32,607 nucleotides of DNA, taken from contig WHSU01000039.1 of NCBI GenBank assembly GCA_009379925.1, positions 1 to 32,607 on the forward strand. Direction: 5' to 3'. The first letter of the stretch is position 1. Each line of letters opens with the position of its first letter. Source of the DNA: Dehalococcoidia bacterium. Lineage in GTDB: Bacteria; Chloroflexota; Dehalococcoidia; UBA2979. Shown here piece after piece: positions 23,582-30,699 of the stretch. The notes below the pieces were generated by a model that saw only the letters and a list, made by a program, of their open reading frames with translations, was not told the DNA's origin and did no database searches. The position numbers and the translations under genes were made by a program.

Positions 23582-24043
23582 CTAGAGCCACCTTCGGACG
23601 CGTTGCTGGTAGTGGGCGTACTCGTCTCCGAACGCCTCAGTGAGTTCGCGCTCTTCGTGCGGCACCACCCAGCGGTCGGTGGCGCGCAGCGCGGCCATGC
23701 CGGCCGGCAGCGCCCACGCGGACCGTGTCGCGACGAGCCCCGCGCCGATCGCCAGCAGGGCATGCGCCAGGTAGATCGGGTTGCGTGAGTAGCGGTACGG
23801 CCCGTCCGCTACCAGCGCGACCGTCGGCGCCGACGGGATAGGGGACGTCCCCGCTCGCCGATGCGTCATGATCGCCCACGCATCCAGGGCGCCGCCCGCG
23901 GCGAGCAGGAGCACGCCGAGCGGACGCGCGACGCCACCGGGGAGGGACGCCGGCCATCGACGGTGGACGAGCTGGCCGAGGGCGAGGGCGACCAGGAACG
24001 CGAGCGGTGGGAACGACGCGAGGAGCGGGCGACGGCCGCTCAC
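23582..24043 (-). CDS. Isoprenylcysteine methyltransferase-like membrane protein
   Basis: 153 residues from GTG 24043. The open frame continues upstream into tRNA-Gln, which cannot be coding here. Three to four hydrophobic segments. The ICMT/PEMT-family signature GPYRYSRNPIYLAHALLAIGAGL is at about 86-108, followed by EERELTEAFGDEYAHYQQRVRRWL, the usual end with its S-adenosylmethionine-binding residues. Bacterial members methylate lipids or small substrates at the membrane, not prenylated proteins. The ribosome site for GTG is weak. The gene ends 23 bases beyond the convergent GMC stop. Confidence 0.82.
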   Translation of the reverse strand: MSGRRPLLASFPPLAFLVALALGQLVHRRWPASLPGGVARPLGVLLLAAGGALDAWAIMTHRRAGTSPIPSAPTVALVADGPYRYSRNPIYLAHALLAIGAGLVATRSAWALPAGMAALRATDRWVVPHEERELTEAFGDEYAHYQQRVRRWL

Positions 24044-24096
24044 GGGGCGCTCGATGGCCGGAACGCATCGGGGGTGTGGGTTGCGATGAAGGGAAG

Positions 24097-24170
24097 TGGC
24101 TGGGGACCAGGGATTCGAACCCCGACTGACGGATCCAGAATCCGCTGTCCTACCATTAGACGAGTCCCCA
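24097..24170 (-). tRNA. tRNA-Gln (anticodon CUG)
   Basis: Acceptor TGGGGAC/GTCCCCA, anticodon loop TTCTGGA closed by GCGGA/TCCGT, discriminator G and encoded CCA. The D arm (CGTCTAATGGTAGGAC) is the usual tRNA-Gln form. Confidence 0.93.
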
Positions 24171-24235
24171 GAGCCTGCCTGATAGCCTAGCAAGCCGCCC
24201 GCGCAGCGTCACGCCCGATGCGCGGCCGTGGCGCC

Positions 24236-25756
24236 CTACCGCGCGCCCGCAGACGCCGTCTCGCGCAGCATCGAGGCGGCGTTACGCAGCCGTTCCACCG
24301 TGGGCCCGACGCCGACGATGTCCATCGTTTCGAACAGCGGTGGCGTGATGCGCTTACCCGTAACCGCCAGGCGGCAGAGGGTGAAGAGGTCGCCGGGCTT
24401 CAGCTCCAGGCGGTCCGCCAGGTCGCGCAGCACCGCCTCGATCGCCTCGTGCGCCCACTCGCCGGTATCGTCCAGGCGGTCGAGGGCCTTCGCGGCCTCG
24501 TCCAGCGCGGACGCGGCGCCCTCGGCGTCGTCCTTCCAGCGCTTCTGCAGGAAGATCTCTGCCGGGGGCGGGGTGACCTCCGGCTGGAAGAAGAAGTCGA
24601 CGAGGTCCGTGACCTCGCTGAGCAGCCGCACACGCTCTCGGATCAGTGGCGCGAACTCCTCCACCAGCGAGCGGTCGATCGGGCGGGGCACGTCGGGCGG
24701 CAGCTCGCGCTCGAGGCGCCGTGCGAACATCTCCGCGAGCTCGTCCTCCGGTGTGTGTTCTCGGACGTAGACGCCGTTCATCCACTCGAGCTTCTGCTGG
24801 TCGAAGGTCGCCGGGTTCACGCTGATGTCGTTCAGCTCGAAGACCTCGATCAGGCGCTCATGGCTGAAGATCTCGGTGTGGTCGTCCAGCGCCCAGCCGA
24901 GGATGGTAAGGAAATTGAACAGCGCGTCCGGGAGGTAGCCCTCTTCTGCGTACTCCAGCACGAACTTCGCGCCGTGGCGTTTCGACAGCTTGCCGCCGTC
25001 GGCCCCGAGGATGACCGGCATATGCACGAAGGTCGGGCGCGGGTAGCCCAGCGCGTCCCAGATGCGGACGTGGCGCGGCGCGGACGGCAGCCACTCCTCG
25101 CCGCGCGTGACGTGCGAGGTCTGCATCGCGTGGTCGTCCACGGGATGGGCGAGCGCGTAGGTGGGGAACTGGTCCGACTTCAGGATGACCATGTCGTCCA
25201 GCGTGCGGTTCTCGACCGTGATGTCGCCGCGAAGCAGGTCGTTGAACGTCGTGGTGCCCTCACGCGGCATCTTGAAGCGCACGACGTGTGGGTCGCCTCG
25301 CTGCGCGCGCTCGGCCACAACACCGGCGTCGAGGTCGCGGCAGACGCCCCAGTATCCGGGCAGTGTGCCCTCGGCCTTCTGACGCTCGCGCATGGCCGCC
25401 AGTTCCTCTGTGGTGCAGAAGCAGCGGTAGGCGTAGTCGCCGGCGAGCAGCCGGTCGGCCGCCTCGCGGTAGAGCGGCAGCCGCTCGGACTGGGTGTAGG
25501 GGCCATACGGTCCGCCAATGTCGGGGCCCTCGTCCCAGTCGATGCCGAGCCAGCGGAGCGACTCCAGGATGCGCTCGAGTGAGCCGGGGACGGATCGCGA
25601 CTGGTCCGTGTCTTCCAGGCGCACATAGAACTGCCCGCCGGTGTGGCGCGCGTACAGCCAGCTCCAGATCGCCTGGCGGATGTTCCCGACGTGTGGGTCG
25701 CCGGTGGGACTGGGAGCGTAGCGGACGCGCACCGGTCGCTCTGTCGCCTCGGGCAT
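24236..25756 (-). CDS. gltX: Glutamate--tRNA ligase
   Basis: 506-residue class I aminoacyl-tRNA synthetase charging tRNA-Glu (and tRNA-Gln in organisms using the transamidation route). HIGH-type motif in PSPTGDPHVGN (His22) and KMSKS-type motif KLSKR at 256-260. A conserved RLEDTDQSRS substrate loop is at about 46-55. A CFC pair near residue 112 is at the zinc-site position. The anticodon-binding C-terminal helices (about 330-500) are complete. The start is the ATG at 25756, immediately after the rluD stop with no gap, so translation is probably coupled. It is last in a minus-strand operon with lspA and rluD. No glutaminyl-tRNA synthetase is seen in the window. Confidence 0.95.
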   Translation of the reverse strand: MPEATERPVRVRYAPSPTGDPHVGNIRQAIWSWLYARHTGGQFYVRLEDTDQSRSVPGSLERILESLRWLGIDWDEGPDIGGPYGPYTQSERLPLYREAADRLLAGDYAYRCFCTTEELAAMRERQKAEGTLPGYWGVCRDLDAGVVAERAQRGDPHVVRFKMPREGTTTFNDLLRGDITVENRTLDDMVILKSDQFPTYALAHPVDDHAMQTSHVTRGEEWLPSAPRHVRIWDALGYPRPTFVHMPVILGADGGKLSKRHGAKFVLEYAEEGYLPDALFNFLTILGWALDDHTEIFSHERLIEVFELNDISVNPATFDQQKLEWMNGVYVREHTPEDELAEMFARRLERELPPDVPRPIDRSLVEEFAPLIRERVRLLSEVTDLVDFFFQPEVTPPPAEIFLQKRWKDDAEGAASALDEAAKALDRLDDTGEWAHEAIEAVLRDLADRLELKPGDLFTLCRLAVTGKRITPPLFETMDIVGVGPTVERLRNAASMLRETASAGAR

Positions 25757-26743
25757 CTACCGCCTCCCCGCGTGCTTCGCCATACGCTCGTCCGCGCCGT
25801 CGTCGCCATCGACCGCCGGCGCCGAGGGTGCGACACCGTGGCGCACGCGCAGCCCGTGGATGGCCGAGCGGATGTCGTCCGGCAGCGGCGCCGCAAACTC
25901 ACGCCACGCGCCGTTGGACGCCAGCGTGAACCCGAGGCGCAACGCGTGCAATGCCTGGCGCGCGATCAGGTCGGACGGGTGGCCGTACATCGCGTCGCCG
26001 AGGATCGGATGGCCCACCGCCTCCATGTGCACCCGGATCTGGTGAGTGCGGCCGGTAAAGATCTGCACCTCCAGCAGCGCTGCCTCGTCACCGTACTGCT
26101 CCAGCACTCGGTACTGCGTGCGCGCCGACTGGCCGCGTTCCAGCACCGCGCGCCGCCGATGGTCCACCGGGTCAGGGCCCAGGGGTGCGTCGATGATGCC
26201 CTCGGGCGGCGTCACGCGGCCCTGGACCAGTGCCAGGTAGACCTTCAAGGTCTTGCGGGTCCGCCACTGCTCCTTGAGCGCGAACTGGGACGCCTCCGAC
26301 TTCGCCAGCGCGATCACCCCGGAGGTGTCGCGGTCCAGCCGGTGCACGATGCCGCCCCGGTCGGTGTCGTCGATCTCGCGCACTTCCGGGTAGCGGGCGC
26401 GGACGGCGTTGATCAGAGTGACGGCGTTCATGCCGGGGCGGGGGTGGACGACGAGGCCGGGCTGCTTGTTCAGCACCAGCGTCTCCTCGTCCTCGTAGAC
26501 GATGTCCAGAGGCACTTCGTGAGCCTGGAGGTCGAGGTTCGGCACGACCGGCTCGACGACCGCGACCTCTGTGCCGGGTCCGACGTGGGTGCTCGCCTTC
26601 GCGACGACCGCCCCGTCGACGGAGACGAGGCCGTCCTCGATGAGGCGTCGCACTTGCGAGCGCGACAGCTCGGGCATCGCTTCCACGATGGCACGGTCGA
26701 GACGGCCTTCGGCGTGCGTGGTGACGAGGCGAGTCGGGTTCAC
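25757..26743 (-). CDS. rluD: RluD-family 23S rRNA pseudouridine synthase
   Basis: 328 residues. An N-terminal S4 RNA-binding domain (about 12-60, RLDRAIVEAMPELSRSQVRRLIEDGLV) is followed by the RluA/RluD catalytic domain. Its motif GIVHRLDRDTSG carries catalytic Asp137. RTHQIRVH, conserved in the family, follows near 230. It isomerises uridines in 23S rRNA; assignment to RluD rather than RluC is from domain layout and the lspA neighbour. The GTG start at 26743 overlaps the lspA stop as GTGA, indicating translational coupling. The stop abuts the gltX start. Confidence 0.92.
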   Translation of the reverse strand: MNPTRLVTTHAEGRLDRAIVEAMPELSRSQVRRLIEDGLVSVDGAVVAKASTHVGPGTEVAVVEPVVPNLDLQAHEVPLDIVYEDEETLVLNKQPGLVVHPRPGMNAVTLINAVRARYPEVREIDDTDRGGIVHRLDRDTSGVIALAKSEASQFALKEQWRTRKTLKVYLALVQGRVTPPEGIIDAPLGPDPVDHRRRAVLERGQSARTQYRVLEQYGDEAALLEVQIFTGRTHQIRVHMEAVGHPILGDAMYGHPSDLIARQALHALRLGFTLASNGAWREFAAPLPDDIRSAIHGLRVRHGVAPSAPAVDGDDGADERMAKHAGRR

Positions 26744-27342
26744 CCGGCGCGCTCCCGGCCGGCCTCCGCGCCGCGCTCGGGTTCCGCACCCGTCACGGGT
26801 GAGCCCGCAGCGGCGCCCTCATCGCCTGCGCCCTCGAAGAGCGAGAGCACCACGAGGGCGACCACGCCGGTCACGATGGCGGAGTCCGCGAGGTTGAAGG
26901 ACGGATAGTTCGTCGGGTCGATGAAGTCGGTCACCGTGCCTCGGACGACGCGGTCGATGAAGTTGCCCAGCGCGCCGCCGAGCACCAGCGCCAGCGCGGT
27001 GACGTGCAACCGGCTCTGGGGCGGCGCCCAGACGAAGAACGCCACGAGCGCGAAGATCGCGAGCAACCCGGTGACGATGAGAAACGGGCCGGAGTCCTGC
27101 AGGATGCCGAACGCCGCACCGGGATTCTCCACGCGCGTCAGCCGGATGAGGCCGGTGCCGGCCGGCCAGCTCTCGCCCACGTCGAGCCAGCCACGGACGA
27201 GCACCTTCGACAACTGGTCGGCGGCGATCACCACCACAACCAGCGAAGCGAAGAACGGCACGCGCGACCAGCGGGAGCCGGCCGAGGCGAGCGGCTCAGC
27301 ACCGGCGACCGCCGGCGGCCCAGAGGTGTGCTGGGTATCCAT
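26740..27342 (-). CDS. lspA: Lipoprotein signal peptidase
   Basis: 200-residue inner-membrane aspartyl peptidase that removes signal peptides from prolipoproteins. Four transmembrane segments; conserved ADQLSK (41-46) and ENPGAAFG (72-79). Catalytic Asp139 is in VTDFID and Asp153 in FNLADSAI. The N-terminus carries about 25 extra polar residues before the first helix and the C-terminus a 30-residue Gly/Glu-rich tail; both are longer than the usual family ends. ATG 27342 is used; ATG 27351 is equally possible, and neither has a clear ribosome site. The gene leads the operon lspA-rluD-gltX with overlapping stops and starts. Confidence 0.93.
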   Translation of the reverse strand: MDTQHTSGPPAVAGAEPLASAGSRWSRVPFFASLVVVVIAADQLSKVLVRGWLDVGESWPAGTGLIRLTRVENPGAAFGILQDSGPFLIVTGLLAIFALVAFFVWAPPQSRLHVTALALVLGGALGNFIDRVVRGTVTDFIDPTNYPSFNLADSAIVTGVVALVVLSLFEGAGDEGAAAGSPVTGAEPERGAEAGRERAG

Positions 27343-27428
27343 TGGATCCATCGTACGAGAGGGATGCATTTCGGTCGCCTCGGGCCGCCCGGGCACGCGC
27401 TCGAGCGCCGGGAGCAGCACAGCCGTGG

Positions 27429-27437
27429 TGGTACGAT
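27429..27437 (+). promoter_or_regulatory. Extended -10 promoter for the molybdoenzyme gene
   Basis: TGGTACGAT: extended TGn plus TACGAT, about 45 bases upstream of the GTG start at 27482. No clear -35, consistent with extended -10 promoters. Divergent from lspA. Confidence 0.4.
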
Positions 27438-27481
27438 CACGCCAGACAGTGTCCGAGCCACACGCAGCCAGGAGTACGCCG

Positions 27482-28093
27482 GTGGTCTTCAACCCGTTTC
27501 GCCGCGACCCCCGCTCCGACGAGCGGCTTGAGGACGGGCGGCCTCGCCTGCCTCCTGGGCAGCGCCTGACGGACGGCTGGCCGGTGCTTCACTACGGCGG
27601 CATCCCCCGTATCGACCTCGCGACGTGGGAGTTCCGCGTCTTCGGTCTCGTGGAGGAGGAACTCACCCTCAACTGGGATGAGTTCATGGCGCTGCCACAG
27701 GCACAGATGCAGAACGACATCCACTGCGTCACCACCTGGAGCAAATTCGACAACGACTGGCAGGGCGTGCGCTTCCGCGACATCGTGGCGCGCGTGAAGC
27801 CGCTGCCGGAGGCGAAGCACGTCGTCTTCCACTCGTACGGTGGGTACACCACGAACGTGCCGCTGGACGAGATGTTGAGCGACGACGACATGCTGGCGCA
27901 CACGCACAACGGCGAGCCGCTCAGCATCGAGCACGGGTGGCCCCTCCGAGGCGTGATCCCGCACCTCTATTTCTGGAAGAGCGCCAAATGGGTGCGGGGC
28001 ATGGAGTTCGTGGCGCAGGATCGCCCCGGCTTCTGGGAGATGTACGGCTACCACATGCACGGCGACCCCTGGACCGAGGAACGGTACGGCTGA
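27482..28093 (+). CDS. Sulfite oxidase-like molybdopterin oxidoreductase
   Basis: 203 residues from GTG 27482, which has AGGAG eight bases upstream. Single Mo-cofactor domain of the sulfite oxidase/YedY superfamily: LHYGGIPRIDLATWEFRVFG, then the hallmark DIHCVTTWSKFDNDWQGV with the molybdenum-ligating Cys82. FHSYGGYTTNVPL and HGWPLRGVIPHLYFWKSAKWVRG complete the core, with YGYHMHGDPWTEERYG at the end. No heme domain, no Tat signal and no partner cytochrome next door, so it is a soluble cytoplasmic form of unknown substrate (methionine-sulfoxide or related oxo-transfer is possible). The single-gene unit stands between divergent lspA and a convergent phosphoesterase. Confidence 0.9.
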   Translation: MVFNPFRRDPRSDERLEDGRPRLPPGQRLTDGWPVLHYGGIPRIDLATWEFRVFGLVEEELTLNWDEFMALPQAQMQNDIHCVTTWSKFDNDWQGVRFRDIVARVKPLPEAKHVVFHSYGGYTTNVPLDEMLSDDDMLAHTHNGEPLSIEHGWPLRGVIPHLYFWKSAKWVRGMEFVAQDRPGFWEMYGYHMHGDPWTEERYG

Positions 28094-28261
28094 GACCGGC
28101 CGAGGGGGCACCTCGCGACTCACAACTGCCCGGAATGCCTATCTAAAGCGTCGCACGTACGGCATCAACGGCACCGATGAGGTACGGATGCCTGATGCGA
28201 GGAGCAACCAACTGGCCTCACGTCAGTCGATCCGAACCAGTTGCCCCCGCTCTGAAACGCG

Positions 28262-28777
28262 TTACTTAGGCATTTCGGCACGCTTCCGGTCGTAGAACTC
28301 GTGCCGGGCCTCGAGGTGGGCGCCTAGTTCGAGGATGCCAAACGAGAAGCGTGACTGACGCCGTTTGTCGGTGGGTGAGCCGGGGTTGAAGAGCCGCACG
28401 CCGTCCCGCTCGTCGAGTAGCGGGATGTGCGAGTGGCCGAAGACCACCAGGGCGAGTCGCTCACCCTCGAACGCCTCCAGCGCGCGCTCCGGTGTCGTGC
28501 GGCGGCGACCCTCGTGGCCGTGTACCAGGCCGATGCGAAAGCCGGCGTGCTCGATGACCTGCCGGGCTGGGAAGCGCCGGCGGATGCCGGCGTCGTCGTT
28601 GTTCCCCGCGACGCCGATGACGGGCGCGACGCGTTCCAGGGCCTCGACGGCCAGCTCCGTGACGAAGTCGCCGGCGTGCAGGATGAGGTCGACGCCGGCC
28701 AGGCCACGGCGTAGCGGCTCGGGCAGGTCCCGCGCCATCCGCGGCATGTGCGTGTCGGAGACAACCCCGATGCGCAT
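28262..28777 (-). CDS. YfcE/MJ0936-type metallophosphoesterase
   Basis: 171-residue calcineurin-like phosphoesterase. All metal ligands are seen: Asp8 and His10 (SDTH), Asp37 (HAGD), Asn59 (GNND), His86 (VHGH), and His115 and His117 (GHSH). The small size and the NPGSPTDKRRQ C-terminal motif are those of the YfcE/Vps29 family, which hydrolyses phosphodiesters such as bis-pNPP in vitro; the physiological substrate is open. ATG 28777. Bases 28094-28261 between it and the molybdoenzyme hold no gene; a 7-bp inverted repeat (CAACTGG...CCAGTTG) is the only structure noted there. Confidence 0.9.
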   Translation of the reverse strand: MRIGVVSDTHMPRMARDLPEPLRRGLAGVDLILHAGDFVTELAVEALERVAPVIGVAGNNDDAGIRRRFPARQVIEHAGFRIGLVHGHEGRRRTTPERALEAFEGERLALVVFGHSHIPLLDERDGVRLFNPGSPTDKRRQSRFSFGILELGAHLEARHEFYDRKRAEMPK

Positions 28778-28809
28778 CGGTCACGCTCCTCGCGCCGGCC
28801 GGTCGCCCG

Positions 28810-28839
28810 TAGCACAAAGCCCGGCACGTGGCCGGGCTT
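28810..28839 (-). terminator. Rho-independent terminator of the malic enzyme gene
   Basis: Perfect 9-bp stem AAGCCCGGC / GCCGGGCTT (28817-28839) with a 5-base loop. On the minus strand it is followed by TTGTGCT, 26 bases after the malic enzyme stop. Position and tail fit termination of the leftward gene. Confidence 0.6.
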
Positions 28840-28864
28840 CGTGGTGTCTCGTGAGCACCGAAGG

Positions 28865-30334
28865 CTAGACGAAGACGCGCGAGCCCTTCTCGCGGATATC
28901 TCCCGACCGGACAGCCTCGTAGGCCACGGCCTCGGCGACGCGGGCGACGACTTCCTCATTGAAGACGGAGGGCAAAATGTAGTCCTCGCCCAGCTGGTCG
29001 TCCGGGATCGTCTCGGCGATGGCGCGGGCCGCCACGATCTTCATCTCCTCGGTGATGTTGATGGCGCCCGCGTCCAGCGCACCGCGGAAGAGGCCGGGGA
29101 AGCAGAGCACGTTGTTGATCTGGTTGGGGAAGTCGGACCGTCCGGTCGCGATGACGCGGGCATAACCCTGGATGAGGTCCGGCATCACCTCGGGTTCCGG
29201 GTTCGCCAGCGAGAAGACGATCGCGTCCTGGTCCATGTCGCGGACCCACTCCGGCTCAATGAGGCGCGGGCCGGAGAGGCCGAGGAAGAGGTCGGCGCCC
29301 CTCAGCGCCTCCGCGATCGTGCCGTCGAAGCCCTCCGGGTTGGTGTGCTCGGCGAACCACTGCTTGGCGACGTTCAGATTGTCGCGACCCTGGTAGACGG
29401 CGCCCTGGCGGTCGAAGCCGATCACGTTCTTCACGCCGAAGTTCATCATGATCTTGGAGCACGCGACGCCCGAAGCGCCTACGCCCAGGACCACGACCTT
29501 CAGGTCCTCCGGCCGCTTCTGGACGATCTTCAGGCTGTTGATGAGCGCCGCCAGTACGACCACGGCGGTGCCGTGCTGGTCGTCGTGGAAGACCGGGATC
29601 TTCATTTCCGCTCGGAGCCGGTCCTCGATCTCAAAGCACCGAGGCGCTGAGATGTCCTCCAGCAGGATCGCGCCGAAGCCCGGTGCGAGCGCCTTGACGA
29701 TGCTGATGATCTCTTCGGTGTCCTTGGTGTTCAGACAGATCGGCCACGCGTCGATGTCCGCGAAGGACTTGAAGAGCATCGACTTGCCCTCCATGACCGG
29801 CATGGCCGCCTCCGGGCCGATGTCGCCCAGGCCCAGCACGGCCGTGCCGTCCGTCACGACGGCTACGGCGTTCGACTTGATGGTGAGGGACCAGACGGCG
29901 TCCGGGTTGTCGTGGATCTGCATGGAGACCCGGCCGACTCCTGGCGTGTACACGTGGGCCAGCTCCGCGTTGGTGCGAATGTGGACCTTGTTCGCGACCT
30001 CGATCTTGCCACGGCGGTGCAGCTGGAACGTCCGGTCCGAGGCGTGGACGACCTCGACGCCCTCGATGTTGTCCACAGCGGTCGCGATGCGCTGGGCGTG
30101 GCCTTCGTCCTCCGCCATGATCCGGAAGTCGCGCACCATCTGGCCGGCGCCGGCCTCCTGGATGTCGATGTCCATAATGTTCGCGCCCGCGTCGCCGAGC
30201 GCCGTGGTCACCCGCCCGAGCATGCCGGGCCGATTCTGGATGCGGAGCCTGAGGAGTAGCTGATATCCGATTGCGGGGTTTCGGAACTCTTCGAGGGCTG
30301 CAAGCCTGCGCCGCTCAGTGGGTTGGATCGCCAT
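28865..30334 (-). CDS. NAD(P)-dependent malic enzyme with N-terminal ACT domain
   Basis: 489 residues. An ACT regulatory domain at about 22-100 (LLRLRIQNRPGMLGRVTTAL, then ANIMDIDIQE) is fused to a short bacterial-type malic enzyme. Catalytic motifs: Tyr129 in YTPGV, Lys184 in MEGKSMLFK, Glu226-Asp227, Asp251-Asp252 (HDDQHGTA), nucleotide loop VVLGVGASGVA (about 285-295), and the FALANPxPE-type segment SLANPEPEV. It decarboxylates malate to pyruvate. The ACT domain suggests allosteric control by a small molecule such as an amino acid. The start ATG 30334 has GGGAGGAGC upstream and a strong -10 box 38 bases upstream. A terminator lies just beyond the stop. Confidence 0.92.
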   Translation of the reverse strand: MAIQPTERRRLAALEEFRNPAIGYQLLLRLRIQNRPGMLGRVTTALGDAGANIMDIDIQEAGAGQMVRDFRIMAEDEGHAQRIATAVDNIEGVEVVHASDRTFQLHRRGKIEVANKVHIRTNAELAHVYTPGVGRVSMQIHDNPDAVWSLTIKSNAVAVVTDGTAVLGLGDIGPEAAMPVMEGKSMLFKSFADIDAWPICLNTKDTEEIISIVKALAPGFGAILLEDISAPRCFEIEDRLRAEMKIPVFHDDQHGTAVVVLAALINSLKIVQKRPEDLKVVVLGVGASGVACSKIMMNFGVKNVIGFDRQGAVYQGRDNLNVAKQWFAEHTNPEGFDGTIAEALRGADLFLGLSGPRLIEPEWVRDMDQDAIVFSLANPEPEVMPDLIQGYARVIATGRSDFPNQINNVLCFPGLFRGALDAGAINITEEMKIVAARAIAETIPDDQLGEDYILPSVFNEEVVARVAEAVAYEAVRSGDIREKGSRVFV

Positions 30335-30371
30335 CGGAAGCTCCTCCCGAACGTGGACGCCGTGCGACGAA

Positions 30372-30377
30372 ACTATA
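30372..30377 (-). promoter_or_regulatory. -10 box of the malic enzyme promoter
   Basis: TATAGT on the minus strand, 38 bases before the ATG, with a weak GTTTCC -35 at 17 bases. It predicts a leader of about 30 bases containing the GGGAGGAG ribosome site. Confidence 0.5.
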
Positions 30378-30604
30378 CCCCTCCTGCCTCAGAGGAAACC
30401 GGTGTGACCGGCGGACCCCCGAAGGAGCGCCACTCCCGAGGCGGGGTTGGTCGCGGGTGGTGAGATCGAGGCGCTGGGGCCGGGTGGCGACAGCGACATA
30501 AGAGATGGCATCCGGACGCCAACGTTTGGCATCCCCATCGGCCTCTTCGGCCGCTTGGTGTGCCGACGGCTGTGCAACGCGTGGGATCGTGTGCCGGAGG
30601 CCCG
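30378..30604. other. Gene-free stretch between divergent malic enzyme and acidic protein genes
   Basis: No convincing frame on either strand: the one open frame running through it (plus, into the 30700 gene) lacks a ribosome site at its start. It contains the imperfect palindrome at 30514-30534 and promoters at both ends. Confidence 0.4.
30514..30534. promoter_or_regulatory. Imperfect 21-bp palindrome in the divergent intergenic region
   Basis: GGACGCCAA-CGT-TTGGCATCC: two 9-base arms with one mismatch. It lies about 140 bases upstream of the malic enzyme promoter and 90 bases upstream of the opposing promoter, so it could be a regulator site for either gene. Confidence 0.35.
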
Positions 30605-30613
30605 TGCTAGAAT
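30605..30613 (+). promoter_or_regulatory. Extended -10 promoter of the acidic membrane protein gene
   Basis: TGCTAGAAT: TGn plus TAGAAT, about 87 bases upstream of ATG 30700. No recognisable -35, consistent with an extended -10 promoter. Confidence 0.5.
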
Positions 30614-30699
30614 GCGCCGCCTTCCGGGGTAGAACCAGTTGTCCACAGAGGGCGCACGCGGAGAGCCGGCCGTGGAGCGTCCTGCTTAAGGGGGTATGC

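Noticed and set aside
24044..24193. Longer N-terminus of the isoprenylcysteine methyltransferase-like gene
   Set aside because: The extra 50 codons run through tRNA-Gln, whose cloverleaf is complete.
30505..30699. Upstream extension of the acidic membrane protein
   Set aside because: No ribosome site at 30505, poor composition, and an extended -10 promoter lies inside the would-be coding stretch.
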